A stretch of 64,000 nucleotides of DNA. It comes from Ensifer sp. IC3342 (lineage in GTDB: Bacteria > Pseudomonadota > Alphaproteobacteria > Rhizobiales > Rhizobiaceae). The translations under genes were made by a program, and so were the position numbers. The notes below the pieces were generated by a model. That model had not been told where the DNA came from. It searched no databases and was given only the letters and a program-made list of their open reading frames with translations. The stretch spans positions 248,001 through 312,000 of the forward strand of contig NZ_JADYVE010000006.1 in the NCBI RefSeq assembly GCF_020193655.1, read 5' to 3'. Shown in pieces: positions 1 through 7,302 of this stretch (its first letter is position 1; every line of letters starts with the position of its first letter).

Positions 1-1005
1 GGCAAGGCTGCCTTCGAGTTCGCCGGCGAAGCGCCGGATAAACTGTGCCTTCTTCTCGGTCTCGGTCCGTTCGAGGCGCTCTTCCCAGTCTTTCCGCACC
101 TTGGTCGAGCGCAGGCCGGCGAGCCGCCAGGCGTCGAGCACGTCCGAGGGAACGGTGAAGGCCTCCACCTCCCAGCCAAGCGCCTTGCGGGTGGCGGCGA
201 TTTCGTCGGCGCCGAGCGGCGAACCATGGACCTTGTGCGTACCGGCCTTGTTCGGGGCCCCGAAACCGATGACGGTCTTGCAGGCGATCATCGTCGGCTT
301 GTCGGACTTCTGGGCCTGTTCGATCGCTGCGGCAATCGCATCCGGATCATGGCCGTCGACTGCGATGGTGTTCCAGTTGCAGGCGCGGAAGCGCGCGTGC
401 TGGTCGGTCGAATCCGCGATCGAGATCGGGCCGTCGATCGAGATGTTGTTGTCGTCCCAGAAGACGATCAGCTTGTTGAGCTTGAGGTGGCCGGCCAGCG
501 CGATCGCTTCCTGGCTGACGCCTTCCATCAGGCAGCCGTCGCCGGCGAGCACGTAGGTATAGTGCTCCATCAGGTCGCTGCCGAATTCGTCACGCAGCTT
601 GCGTTCGGCAATCGCCATGCCGACCGAATTGGCGATGCCCTGACCGAGCGGCCCGGTGGTGGTCTCGATGCCGGCCGCATGGCCGTATTCCGGATGGCCG
701 GCCGTGCGCGAGCCAAGCTGGCGGAAGTTCTTGATCTCGTCGATGGTGATGTCCTCATAGCCCGTGAGATAGAGCAGCGAGTAGAGCAGCATCGAGCCGT
801 GACCGGCCGAAAGCACGAAGCGATCGCGGTTGGGCCAGGCGGGATTCTTGGGGTCGAAGTTCAGGTACCGCGTGAAGAGGACGGTTGCGATATCGGCAGC
901 GCCCATCGGGAGACCTGGATGACCGGAATTTGCCTTCTCGACGGCGTCCATGGAGAGGAAGCGGATCGCATTTGCCATCCGATCGTGTTTTTCGCGAGAG
1001 ATCAT
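1..1005 (-). CDS. tkt: Transketolase, N-terminal part (3' end outside window)
   Basis: Transketolase is a thiamine-diphosphate enzyme of the pentose phosphate and Calvin cycles that moves two-carbon ketol units between sugar phosphates in the cytoplasm. The reading frame stays open from the ATG at 1005 to the window edge, giving about 335 residues of the usual 660 or so. Visible family features are [13 protein letters not shown] near the start, [30 protein letters not shown] and the ThDP/Mg segment [13 protein letters not shown] followed by DDNNISIDG. The start was chosen because it gives the standard N-terminus. The C-terminal pyrimidine-binding half lies outside the window, so completeness cannot be judged. 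The gene is transcribed away from the DUF4164/zapA pair. Confidence 0.97.
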   Translation of the reverse strand, partial: MISREKHDRMANAIRFLSMDAVEKANSGHPGLPMGAADIATVLFTRYLNFDPKNPAWPNRDRFVLSAGHGSMLLYSLLYLTGYEDITIDEIKNFRQLGSRTAGHPEYGHAAGIETTTGPLGQGIANSVGMAIAERKLRDEFGSDLMEHYTYVLAGDGCLMEGVSQEAIALAGHLKLNKLIVFWDDNNISIDGPISIADSTDQHARFRACNWNTIAVDGHDPDAIAAAIEQAQKSDKPTMIACKTVIGFGAPNKAGTHKVHGSPLGADEIAATRKALGWEVEAFTVPSDVLDAWRLAGLRSTKVRKDWEERLERTETEKKAQFIRRFAGELEGSLA

Positions 1006-1344
1006 GACTGTTCCGTTTGAGTTCGGTGGTCAGGGACGGTCTCTATCCTCCAAGACCGTGTGAGAAGCGGCAGACACATAGCAGGTGCTCCACGCGAGTC
1101 AATAAATACGGGCCTTCCGCGGCCAAATGGCGACGTGCTTTCCGATATCGTTCTTATGCGGCAGCATACAGTATGAGTGCGATTGCTGGGGAGCAATGAT
1201 CCACAGCTTCCGACGGCGTTTTGCCGCACGGGGCATTGTTGAGACTTATATAATGGGTTTAAAAAAGAACCGAGGCGAAGCAGCGGACTGCGTCTGGCGA
1301 TTCGGCTCCTCCGGAGCGCCGCGTTCGGGGAGGTGCAGACGACT

Positions 1345-1449
1345 CTGCAGTGCCGCGCGTCCAATCGGACGCGCTAAGGCTGCTGTAGCGCTTTGAAATG
1401 CTGCGTGATTTTGTCCTTAAATCGATTTCGATTTGAGGAATCTTGCAGC
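1345..1449. repeat. Mosaic palindromic repeat (RIME-like), copy 1
   Basis: It has two adjacent palindromes. The first reads GCAGTGCCGCGCGTCC-AATC-GGACGCG, followed by CTGTAGCGCTTTGAAATGCTGC. The second has the core TCCTTAAATCG-ATTT-CGATTTGAGGA. The same two-part unit recurs about fourteen times in the window and resembles the rhizobial RIME class of intergenic elements. Confidence 0.85.
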
Positions 1450-1462
1450 GGCGGATTGATTT

Positions 1463-1507
1463 AGGGCGGGGCGGAATCCGCTTCACACCTTTCCTCATCC
1501 CGCTCTA
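1463..1507. repeat. GC-rich intergenic repeat, family 2, copy 1
   Basis: It shares GGCGGAA-n-CCGC followed by CAC-n-TTTCCTCATCCCGCTCTA with copies at 10885-10945 and 27577-27622. It can fold because the leading GGGCGGGG and trailing CCCGCTC arms pair. Confidence 0.6.
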
Positions 1508-1523
1508 GAGAGGTATCGGGAGC

Positions 1524-1793
1524 ATGCCGGCAAAGACGGTCAAAGCGGCGATCGAGGAGCTACGGAACGCGATCCAGTCGCTCGAGGGCGCAATCGACGG
1601 TCGTTTCGACAAGGAAAGGGATTTGAGCGAGTTCGAAGGTGAGGTGCGGCGGGTCAACACCGACCGGGCGCGGCTGGCACAGGAGCTCGACCAGTCTCAG
1701 TTCCGGGCCAACCGGCTGGAAGAAGTCAATCGCGAAGTTTCCCGTCGCCTGGTGACGGCGATGGAAACCATTCGAGCGGTGCTGGATCGTTGA
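1524..1793 (+). CDS. DUF4164 family coiled-coil protein
   Basis: This 89-residue cytoplasmic protein is almost entirely helical and charged, with long coiled-coil heptads (for example EVRRVNTDRARLAQELDQ) and no membrane segment. It fits the DUF4164 family, small alphaproteobacterial proteins usually found directly upstream of zapA. The ATG at 1524 follows GGGAG at a suitable distance. Only ten bases separate it from zapA, so the two are almost certainly co-transcribed. A role in the division apparatus is inferred from this neighbour and the coiled-coil nature; no catalytic residues are visible. Confidence 0.85.
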   Translation: MPAKTVKAAIEELRNAIQSLEGAIDGRFDKERDLSEFEGEVRRVNTDRARLAQELDQSQFRANRLEEVNREVSRRLVTAMETIRAVLDR

Positions 1794-1803
1794 GGTTTAC
1801 GCG

Positions 1804-2181
1804 ATGGCGCAGGTAACGGTGACGATCGACGGCAAGGCTTACCGGATGGCCTGCGAGGAAGGGCAGGAGGATCACCTCAGCGACCTCGCGGCGCGATTCG
1901 ATCAATATGTGGGCCATCTCAAGGGACAGTTTGGAGAAATCGGCGATCTGCGGCTGACCGTGATGGCTGGCATCATGGTCATGGACGAATTGAGCGAGGT
2001 CAATCGCCGGCTCTCGAGCCTCGAGACGGAACTGGGAAATCTGAAGAGCGGCCGCGACTTTGCGTTGTCCGAACAGGCAAAAAGCGAGGAGGCACTGGCC
2101 TCGGCACTCGGCGAAGTGACGGCGCAGATCCACAGCATCGCCGCCAAACTCAACGGTCGCGCCGCTGCGTCCACGAACTGA
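1804..2181 (+). CDS. zapA: Cell division protein ZapA
   Basis: ZapA binds FtsZ and cross-links protofilaments in the cytokinetic ring. The 125-residue product begins MAQVTVTIDGKAYRM, the typical beta-strand opening, followed by the CxxGQEDHLSDLAARFDQYV segment and a helix with DLRLTVMAGIMVMDEL. A coiled coil makes up roughly residues 60-120, the dimer/tetramer-forming part in this family. The C-terminal tail is Ala/Thr-rich and variable. It follows the DUF4164 gene by ten bases and precedes a probable 6S RNA, the arrangement known from many proteobacteria. Confidence 0.95.
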   Translation: MAQVTVTIDGKAYRMACEEGQEDHLSDLAARFDQYVGHLKGQFGEIGDLRLTVMAGIMVMDELSEVNRRLSSLETELGNLKSGRDFALSEQAKSEEALASALGEVTAQIHSIAAKLNGRAAASTN

Positions 2182-2189
2182 TCGTCTTC

Positions 2190-2293
2190 TGCAGCGCCGC
2201 ACGACCATCGGACGCGCAAGGGTCGCTTTCGCACGTTGAGTTGCTGCATGAGTTTGTCCTTAAATCGATCCCTGATTTAAGGAACCATGCAGT
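2190..2293. repeat. Mosaic palindromic repeat (RIME-like), copy 2
   Basis: It has the standard two-palindrome unit: GCAGCGCCGCACG through GGTCGC, then TTGCTGCATG with TCCTTAAATCGATCCCTGATTTAAGGA. It sits immediately after the zapA stop codon and before the 6S RNA candidate. Confidence 0.85.
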
Positions 2294-2311
2294 AAAAACG
2301 CCTCTGGCGAA

Positions 2312-2478
2312 AACGGCAAAGAGGCTCTATATCTGAGCCCGCGATCTGCGCTTCCCGACAGGAACCACAATCCCCGGGGCCATACACGATCTCAAGGGAG
2401 TTGTCCCTGGCCGAACTCGTGGGTTCGGACACACGGCGCCCACCTACTTAGTAGGCACCCGGGATCGTAAACTATCCA
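2312..2478 (+). ncRNA. ssrS: Probable 6S RNA
   Basis: 6S RNA binds the housekeeping RNA polymerase holoenzyme and mimics an open promoter. This non-coding stretch lies directly downstream of zapA, the classic ssrS position, and the next conserved gene is 5-formyl-THF cyclo-ligase, as in the E. coli zapA-ssrS-ygfA order. The sequence folds into a long interrupted hairpin: GGCCA (about 2380) pairs with TGGCC (about 2408), and a perfect CCGAAC-n6-GTTCGG stem-loop follows near 2412-2429. The ends are estimates. The call rests mostly on synteny and foldability; a covariance-model hit would settle it. Confidence 0.6.
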
Positions 2479-2524
2479 CCGGTCGTCGTGGATCGCACCT
2501 TTCCTTTTCATGGCAGATCATGAC

Positions 2525-2615
2525 AACGCCCTGCGCCTTATCGCGCAAGGGTCGCCCCAGCACTCTGAATTGCTGAATGTTTTCTCCTTGGGTCGAATTA
2601 AGGAGACATGCACTA
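2525..2615. repeat. Degenerate mosaic palindromic repeat, copy 3
   Basis: Weakened copy of the two-palindrome unit. GCCCTGCGCCTTATCGCGCA is the first part, then CACTCTGAATTGCTGAATG, then CTCCTTGGGTCGAATTAAGGAG as the second palindrome. It is more diverged than the other copies. Confidence 0.6.
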
Positions 2616-2690
2616 AAGCGCGTCGCGTTCAATCGGACCCATGCGACGCGCTTCAGGTCCTTGTTTTCATGCATGTCGTTGTCCCAAAAC
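2613..2690. repeat. Intergenic repeat, family 3, copy 1
   Basis: Inverted repeat AAGCGCGTCGCG-n-CGACGCGCTT, followed by GTCCTTGTTTTCATGCATGTCGT. A second copy lies at 29016-29080 with the same order of stem and trailing GCATGTCGT box. Confidence 0.65.
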
Positions 2691-2715
2691 CGCTGCACAC
2701 TTTGGGCGACATGCA

Positions 2716-3579
2716 TCAGGTGCCCAAAAAGGCGCTGCGGATGGCATCAGCCATGGCATCGATCGTCGGTGATCGATTTTCCGACCTGGTGCGCAGCACG
2801 ACGTTCGACATATCGATGATGCCAAAGCCGTCGTCCTCGGTCAGTTCGCGACAGCCGGGCGGTATCGCGCTGCGTGACAGCGGCGCGATCGCAAGACCGG
2901 AAACGACGGCCGCCATCAGACCGCCGCTCGTCCGGCTGACATAGGCGACGCGGCTGCGTTTTCCACGCCTCTTCAGATTCTGTATCGCCAGATCATCGCA
3001 CCATCCGCCCGCGGCGTATGTGTATGTGGCTATCGGCACAGGCTGCCGCTCATGTGTGCCGTGTTGATCCGATGTTACCCAGACCGTGGGATCCACCATG
3101 AGGACTTCGTTCTTGGTTCGCCCGCCGGGCTCGAAAACGACAGCAATGTCGATCTCACCTGCCTCGAGGGCAGCCCGATTGGACATCGAGGTACCCTGTT
3201 GCACCGTGACCTCCACGCCAGGGTGTATGGCGGCGAACGCACCCAAGGCTCGTGGAAGGGTGGAGTTGATATACTCCTCGGGAATCCCGATCCTGACCGA
3301 ACCGTCGAGGGCGGGCTGGCGCATGGCCGCCGCAGTATCATCGAGAAGCGCCACGATGCGCCGCGCGTTGTCGACAAGGCGCCGGCCTTGCGTCGTCAGC
3401 GCGACCCCGCGTGAATGCCGGTCGAAGAGCGTGTCGCCGAGCGCATCTTCAAGCTTCTTGATCTGCATGCTCACGGCCGACTGGGTACGTCCGACGCTTT
3501 CGGCCGCCTTGGTCAGATTGCCGGCGTCGGCAACCGCAAGGAAGGTTCTCAGGAGGTCGCTATCGAGCGGAAGAGACAT
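2716..3579 (-). CDS. LysR-family transcriptional regulator
   Basis: LysR-type regulators bind DNA as tetramers and respond to a small effector. The 287-residue product has the N-terminal winged HTH (LLRTFLAVADAGNLTKAAESV, then GRTQSAVSMQIKKLEDALG and LFDRHSRGVALTTQGR) at about residues 5-65 and a periplasmic-binding-protein-like effector domain after about residue 90. An in-frame ATG twenty codons upstream (3639) would add a tail the family does not have, so the ATG at 3579 is preferred. A perfect palindrome containing a T-N11-A motif lies 8 bp upstream, consistent with autoregulation and control of the divergent gene at 3689. The effector is not predictable. Confidence 0.92.
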   Translation of the reverse strand: MSLPLDSDLLRTFLAVADAGNLTKAAESVGRTQSAVSMQIKKLEDALGDTLFDRHSRGVALTTQGRRLVDNARRIVALLDDTAAAMRQPALDGSVRIGIPEEYINSTLPRALGAFAAIHPGVEVTVQQGTSMSNRAALEAGEIDIAVVFEPGGRTKNEVLMVDPTVWVTSDQHGTHERQPVPIATYTYAAGGWCDDLAIQNLKRRGKRSRVAYVSRTSGGLMAAVVSGLAIAPLSRSAIPPGCRELTEDDGFGIIDMSNVVLRTRSENRSPTIDAMADAIRSAFLGT

Positions 3580-3586
3580 TTCATAA

Positions 3587-3605
3587 CCATCAGAAAATCT
3601 GATGG
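3587..3605. promoter_or_regulatory. LysR-type operator candidate
   Basis: CCATCAGA-AAA-TCTGATGG is a perfect 8-bp inverted repeat with a 3-bp spacer. It contains TCAGAAAATCTGA, the T-N11-A form typical of LysR boxes. It lies between the divergent LysR gene and the small gene at 3689, the usual place for such an operator. Confidence 0.7.
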
Positions 3606-3688
3606 CAGCTATGCTTGCAATTCGTTTGCCGGATGTCAACGGAGGGTGGAGAATCCAACACTGTCGAGCGCCCTACGGAGTCCCGCTC

Positions 3689-3922
3689 ATGAGTGTGCCC
3701 TTCCTTGCCGGTTCCGCCGGCTCCTCCTTCGCCACGCAACTGCGCGGTCTCATTGTGCGCTGGCGCGCGTGGCAGGCTTCGTACGCTGTGCCATGCTGCG
3801 AGGCACCATGGCACAATCCGCGATTGCTCAGCGACGCTGGACTTCCGGGTGAGCCCGACTGGCCAGCGGACCTCGACGCCACTCGCCTCGAGGCGGTCTA
3901 TCGTTCCCACTGGATGTTATGA
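3689..3922 (+). CDS. Small hypothetical protein divergent from LysR (DUF1127-like tail)
   Basis: The 77-residue product has codon use typical of a real gene here (strong G/C bias at third positions) and the context of a LysR target. An Arg/Trp-rich central helix (LRGLIVRWRAWQ) is followed by NPRLLSDAGLPGEPDWPAD, which resembles the LLxDIGLxRxD tail of DUF1127 proteins. That resemblance is weak and I do not assign the family. An upstream in-frame start at 3602 would overlap the operator, so the ATG at 3689 was chosen. The 3' end overlaps the convergent gene at 3898-4140 by 25 bases. It also contains three Trp and two adjacent Cys residues in the middle. Confidence 0.5.
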   Translation: MSVPFLAGSAGSSFATQLRGLIVRWRAWQASYAVPCCEAPWHNPRLLSDAGLPGEPDWPADLDATRLEAVYRSHWML

Positions 3923-4140
3923 AGCAGATCGAGCCTTGCAGCGCGAAAGATGGCTTCCGCGAGATTTCTTGCCTGAAGCTTCCGCATCGCCTCATCGAGC
4001 GCGCTGTTGATGCGTTCCATCGGAATGTCGGTCTCACGCACCATGTCCTGCCTGGTCCTGCCGCAGGCGGCCAGCGTGAGGCAACGCAGTTCGAGGGGAT
4101 CGAGTTGGTTCATCTTGTCTGTCTGCCCACTCTCACCCAT
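3898..4140 (-). CDS. Small HTH protein (GerE/LuxR-like helix-turn-helix only)
   Basis: The 80-residue protein has LDPLELRCLTLAACGRTRQDM-xx-ETDIPMERINSALDEAMRKLQ, which follows the helix pattern of a LuxR/GerE DNA-binding domain without a sensor domain. It then has a short tail LAEAIFRAARLDLL. The start may be the ATG at 4140 or the one at 4113 (MNQLDPLELR); the second gives the more typical compact domain. Its 3' end overlaps the convergent small gene by 25 bases, which could allow mutual antisense effects. The regulated genes are unknown. Confidence 0.65.
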   Translation of the reverse strand: MGESGQTDKMNQLDPLELRCLTLAACGRTRQDMVRETDIPMERINSALDEAMRKLQARNLAEAIFRAARLDLLHNIQWER

Positions 4141-4443
4141 TAAGGCCGCGCCGCCGCTGCGAGTTAGTCTCTGCTAATCATTTGAAAATGCAAACTTATT
4201 TGCACGCGCCAGGTGGCGTGCGAAAGCGGAACCGCGCGCGGTGATGAACGGAGCGCTAATGCTGTGCCGAATTGGGAAAGGCGCGCAGGATTGTCGCTAA
4301 CTGCATGTTTCCTTAAATCGTAGCCAGTTAAGGATAGAGGACGCGCGGCGCTGCAGGCATTGCAAAAATGGCGGCGGCGTGGTTCCAGCTACGGTGCGCA
4401 CTGCGCTATGAAGGGCGGGAAGCCCGCAGGAAGAGGTCGTCGG
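4141..4443. other. Intergenic region with a hairpin and a partial repeat
   Basis: It holds the promoter side of the small HTH gene, a GCACGC-n8-GCGTGC hairpin at 4202-4221 and a partial mosaic repeat at 4298-4357. No further coding region is evident before the cyclo-ligase start. Confidence 0.55.
4298..4357. repeat. Partial mosaic palindromic repeat, copy 4
   Basis: It contains the second palindrome (CTGCATG, TCCTTAAATCGTAGCCAGTTAAGGA) joined directly to the end of the first (ACGCGCGGCGCTGCAGG). The middle of the unit is missing, so this looks like an internal deletion. Confidence 0.7.
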
Positions 4444-5025
4444 ATGTCACCAAAGGATTTGAAGGCAGCGCTGCGAAAGGAGCGTCTGGCTGCGCGCGAT
4501 GCGATGCCGTTGGAGGTACGCATCGAGGCGAGCCTGTCCATGGCCGACCACGCCGGCGATATCATCGCGCTCGATCCCGGCCATGTCGTTTCCGGTTTCT
4601 GGCCGATTCGGTCGGAAGCGGATATCCGTCCGCTGATGGTGCGGCTCAAGGACCGCGGCGCCCGGCTCTGCCTGCCAGTGATCATGGACAAGAGCACTAT
4701 CGTCTTTCGCGAGCTCGTCGACGGCGTGGCGGTAGTCCAGACCGGTTTCGGCACGACCGGGCCAGGGCCGGACGCGCCCGAACTCGATCCCGATATCATG
4801 CTCGTGCCGCTTTCTGCCTTCGATTCGGCCGGGCACCGGATCGGCTATGGCGCCGGCTATTATGACCGGGCAATCGATCGATTGCGCCGCAAAGGTCACA
4901 TGCCGCGACTGATCGGGATTGCTTTCGACTGCCAGGAAGTGGCATCAGTGCCGGCTGAACTGCACGACGTCGCGCTGGACGCTGTGCTGACGGAGAGCGG
5001 TTTTCGGCATTTCAGGCAGGATTGA
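4444..5025 (+). CDS. ygfA: 5-formyltetrahydrofolate cyclo-ligase
   Basis: This enzyme converts 5-formyl-THF to 5,10-methenyl-THF using ATP, recycling a folate storage form. The 193-residue product starts MSPKDLKAALRKERLAARD, with the basic N-terminal helix of the family. It carries the C-terminal signature LVPLSAFDSAGHRIGYGAGYYDRAI, where the GYGxGYYD motif binds nucleotide and folate. An in-frame start at 4360 would add 28 residues from repeat sequence, so the ATG at 4444 is preferred. Its position as the next conserved gene after zapA and the 6S candidate matches E. coli. It ends six bases before the downstream phosphodiesterase, suggesting one operon. Confidence 0.95.
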   Translation: MSPKDLKAALRKERLAARDAMPLEVRIEASLSMADHAGDIIALDPGHVVSGFWPIRSEADIRPLMVRLKDRGARLCLPVIMDKSTIVFRELVDGVAVVQTGFGTTGPGPDAPELDPDIMLVPLSAFDSAGHRIGYGAGYYDRAIDRLRRKGHMPRLIGIAFDCQEVASVPAELHDVALDAVLTESGFRHFRQD

Positions 5026-5031
5026 ACGGGT

Positions 5032-5856
5032 ATGCGGCTTCTTTTTCTGGGAGATATGGTTGGCAAGACGGGCCGCACGGCGGTCTGGGAGCGCCTCCCC
5101 GGATTGGTCGGCGACCTGAAGCTCGACTTCGTCATCGTCAACGGCGAGAACGCCGCAGGCGGCTTCGGTATCACCGAAGACATCTTCCTGGAAACGATCA
5201 ATGCCGGCGCCGACGTGGTGACGACCGGCAACCATGTCTGGGACCAGAAGGAAGCGGTAGTCTTCTGCGAGAGGCATGACCAGTTCCTGCGTCCTGCGAA
5301 CTATCCGGCCGGTACACCGGGGCGTGGCTCCAATCTCTTCTTTGCCCGCAACGGCGCCCGCGTGCTGGTCGCCAACATCATGGGGCGGGTTTTCATGCAT
5401 CCCGAACTCGATGATCCTTTCAAGGCCGCCGAGGCGATCCTCGACGCCTGCCCCCTCGGGGAGCAGGCCGACGCGATCGTCTTTGACTTCCATGCCGAGG
5501 CTACCAGCGAAAAGCAGTGCTTCGGACACTTCGTCGATGGCCGCGCCAGCCTCGTGGTCGGAACCCACACCCATGTCCCAACCGCCGACCACCAGATCCT
5601 CAACGGTGGCACCGCCTATATCAGCGATGCCGGAATGTGCGGCGACTATGACTCGTCGCTCGGCATGGACAAGGAAGAGCCGCTCAATCGGTTCATCTCC
5701 AAGATGCCGAAGGGCCGCTTCGAGGCGGCTTCCGGCCCGGCAACCATCTGCGGCGTCGGTGTCGAGATTTCCGATCGCACTGGCCTTGCGGAGAAGATCG
5801 CGCCGCTGCGGCTCGGGCCGAGGCTCCACGAAGCGATCCCTGCGTTCTGGTCGTAA
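5032..5856 (+). CDS. YmdB-type metallophosphoesterase (TIGR00282 family)
   Basis: The 274-residue product belongs to the YmdB family of binuclear-metal phosphodiesterases; Bacillus YmdB hydrolyses 2',3'-cAMP. Metal-site motifs are visible: LFLGDMVGKTGR (first Asp), VNGENAAGGFGI, TTGNHVWD (GNH), DFHAEATSEK and VGTHTHVPTAD (histidine pair). The length matches the family. It follows the cyclo-ligase by six bases. No signal peptide is present, so it is cytoplasmic. The physiological substrate in rhizobia is not known. Confidence 0.93.
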   Translation: MRLLFLGDMVGKTGRTAVWERLPGLVGDLKLDFVIVNGENAAGGFGITEDIFLETINAGADVVTTGNHVWDQKEAVVFCERHDQFLRPANYPAGTPGRGSNLFFARNGARVLVANIMGRVFMHPELDDPFKAAEAILDACPLGEQADAIVFDFHAEATSEKQCFGHFVDGRASLVVGTHTHVPTADHQILNGGTAYISDAGMCGDYDSSLGMDKEEPLNRFISKMPKGRFEAASGPATICGVGVEISDRTGLAEKIAPLRLGPRLHEAIPAFWS

Positions 5857-5968
5857 ACCGGGCGCAGCCGGCGCGAGCGTGCGTTTTTCCGCCCGATTCT
5901 TGTGCCTGCGCCGGCTGGCTGCGGTGCTCGTATCGTCTTCCCGGAATTGCGTTTTTTCAAGTGACAGT

Positions 5969-5987
5969 CCTGCCAAATGGTGGCAGG
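5969..5987. promoter_or_regulatory. Palindromic operator candidate upstream of the RND operon
   Basis: CCTGCCA-AATGG-TGGCAGG is a perfect 7-bp inverted repeat with a 5-bp spacer, 158 bp before the adaptor start. It lacks a following T tract, so it is more operator-like than terminator-like. No TetR or MarR regulator lies next to the operon, so any binding protein would be encoded elsewhere. Confidence 0.4.
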
Positions 5988-6144
5988 TTAGCGTCAAAAT
6001 CAGAGCCGCACGGGATGCGGCCGCTGTTCGCAAGTTTTCCATTTAGTGCCCCCGTACGCTCCTGCTTCGGGTTTCAGTTTCGCCAGCCCGGACCGTCAGA
6101 TCCGCGTCAGGCGATTTGGTTTCAAGTGCTTTCGGAGGACGTGC

Positions 6145-7302
6145 ATGTTGCGAATGTGGCGTTTGCCTGCGGTTTTCGGCGTTCCCTTTTTTCTCTTCGC
6201 CACGTTGCCTACGGCTGCTCAGGATGCGCAGTTACCGACGGTGACCGTTGCCAAGCCGGTCGTGCGCGACGTGATCGACGCTGACGAATTCATTGGTCGC
6301 TTCGAACCCGTTGACCAGGTTTCCGTCCGGTCTCGCGTTGGCGGTTATCTCGATGAAGTCTTGTTTACCGACGGGGCATTGGTGAAGAAAGGCGACAAGC
6401 TTTTCGTCATCGATCAGCGACCGTTCCGCACCGCTCTCTCCCAGGCCGAAGCCTCGCTTGCGGCGGCGCGGTCGACACTTGAATTCGCAGAGACCACATT
6501 CAAGCGGACGGAATCGCTCGCCGAAAGCGGCACGCTTTCCGTGTCCAGGCTCGATGACGACCGCCGTGCGCTGCTCGCGGCGCAGGCCAATGTGCGCGGC
6601 TCGGAGGCCGCCGTCGAGCGGGCCAAGCTCGATCTCGAATATACGACGATCACCGCGCCGTTGAGCGGCCGCGTCGATCGACGCCTGATCTCGCCGGGCA
6701 ATCTCGTGCAGGCGGATCAGACGGTCTTGACGACCATCGTTTCGCTCGACCCGATCGACTTCTATTTCGATGTCGACGAGCGCCGCCTGCTTTCCTACGC
6801 CAGGACCGCGCGAGAGCGCGGCAGTGCGCTCCAGGAGGGTGGCGGGGCGCTCCCCGTGAGGGTTACCATCGCCGACGCCACCGAACCTCCGTTCGAAGGC
6901 AAGCTCGATTTCTCGGAAAACAGGGTAGACAACCAGACAGGCACGATGCGCGTGCGTGCCCGCTTCCCCAACCCCAGTTTCATTCTGCAGCCTGGTCTGT
7001 TCGGCCGTGTCGAGGTCGAAGGCTCCAATACCTATAGGGCGATCCTCATCCCGGACGATGCGATCGGCGCCGACCAGAACGAGCGCATCGTCTACGAGGT
7101 CAAGGAGGACGGCAGCGTCGTCACCAAGCCCGTGCGTCTCGGGCCGCGCCTGCATGGCTATCGGGTCATCCGCAGCGGCATGACGGGCGAGGAGACGATT
7201 ATCGTCAACGGTCTCATGCGCGTCAGGCCCGGCGTGAAAGTAAAGCCCGAGCTCGTCGTGCTGCCGCAGGAAGCGGCACAATCGGCGGAGAGCGCCCAAT
7301 GA
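6145..7302 (+). CDS. RND efflux periplasmic adaptor (MexA/AcrA type)
   Basis: This membrane-fusion protein links an inner-membrane RND pump to an outer-membrane channel. The 385-residue product has a signal sequence (LPAVFGVPFFLFATLPTAAQ), a lipoyl/barrel-sandwich part beginning DADEFIGRFEPVDQVSVRSRVGGYL, an alpha-helical hairpin (QAEASLAAARSTLEFAETTF through ERAKLDLEYTTI), the returning TAPLSGRVDRR half-motif and beta-barrel/membrane-proximal domains. No lipobox Cys is seen, unlike AcrA. The ATG at 6145 follows GGAGG closely; the upstream in-frame ATG at 6046 gives no signal peptide. Its stop overlaps the pump start by four bases (ATGA). Confidence 0.95.
   Translation: MLRMWRLPAVFGVPFFLFATLPTAAQDAQLPTVTVAKPVVRDVIDADEFIGRFEPVDQVSVRSRVGGYLDEVLFTDGALVKKGDKLFVIDQRPFRTALSQAEASLAAARSTLEFAETTFKRTESLAESGTLSVSRLDDDRRALLAAQANVRGSEAAVERAKLDLEYTTITAPLSGRVDRRLISPGNLVQADQTVLTTIVSLDPIDFYFDVDERRLLSYARTARERGSALQEGGGALPVRVTIADATEPPFEGKLDFSENRVDNQTGTMRVRARFPNPSFILQPGLFGRVEVEGSNTYRAILIPDDAIGADQNERIVYEVKEDGSVVTKPVRLGPRLHGYRVIRSGMTGEETIIVNGLMRVRPGVKVKPELVVLPQEAAQSAESAQ

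Larger units (their letters stand above)
1006..1523. other. Intergenic region between tkt and the DUF4164 gene
   Basis: This 518-bp stretch separates divergent genes and should hold both promoters. It contains a mosaic palindromic repeat (1345-1449) and a GC-rich repeat ending in CCTCATCCCGCTCTA (1463-1507). A TATAAT hexamer lies at 1249-1254 on the plus strand, but no well-spaced -35 element precedes it. The short ORFs here are out of frame with one another and fall inside the repeats, so none is called. Confidence 0.6.

Noticed and set aside
1221..1254. Strong sigma-70 promoter before the DUF4164 gene
   Set aside because: TATAAT is present, but the nearest -35-like TTGCCG is 22 bp away, too far for a confident call.
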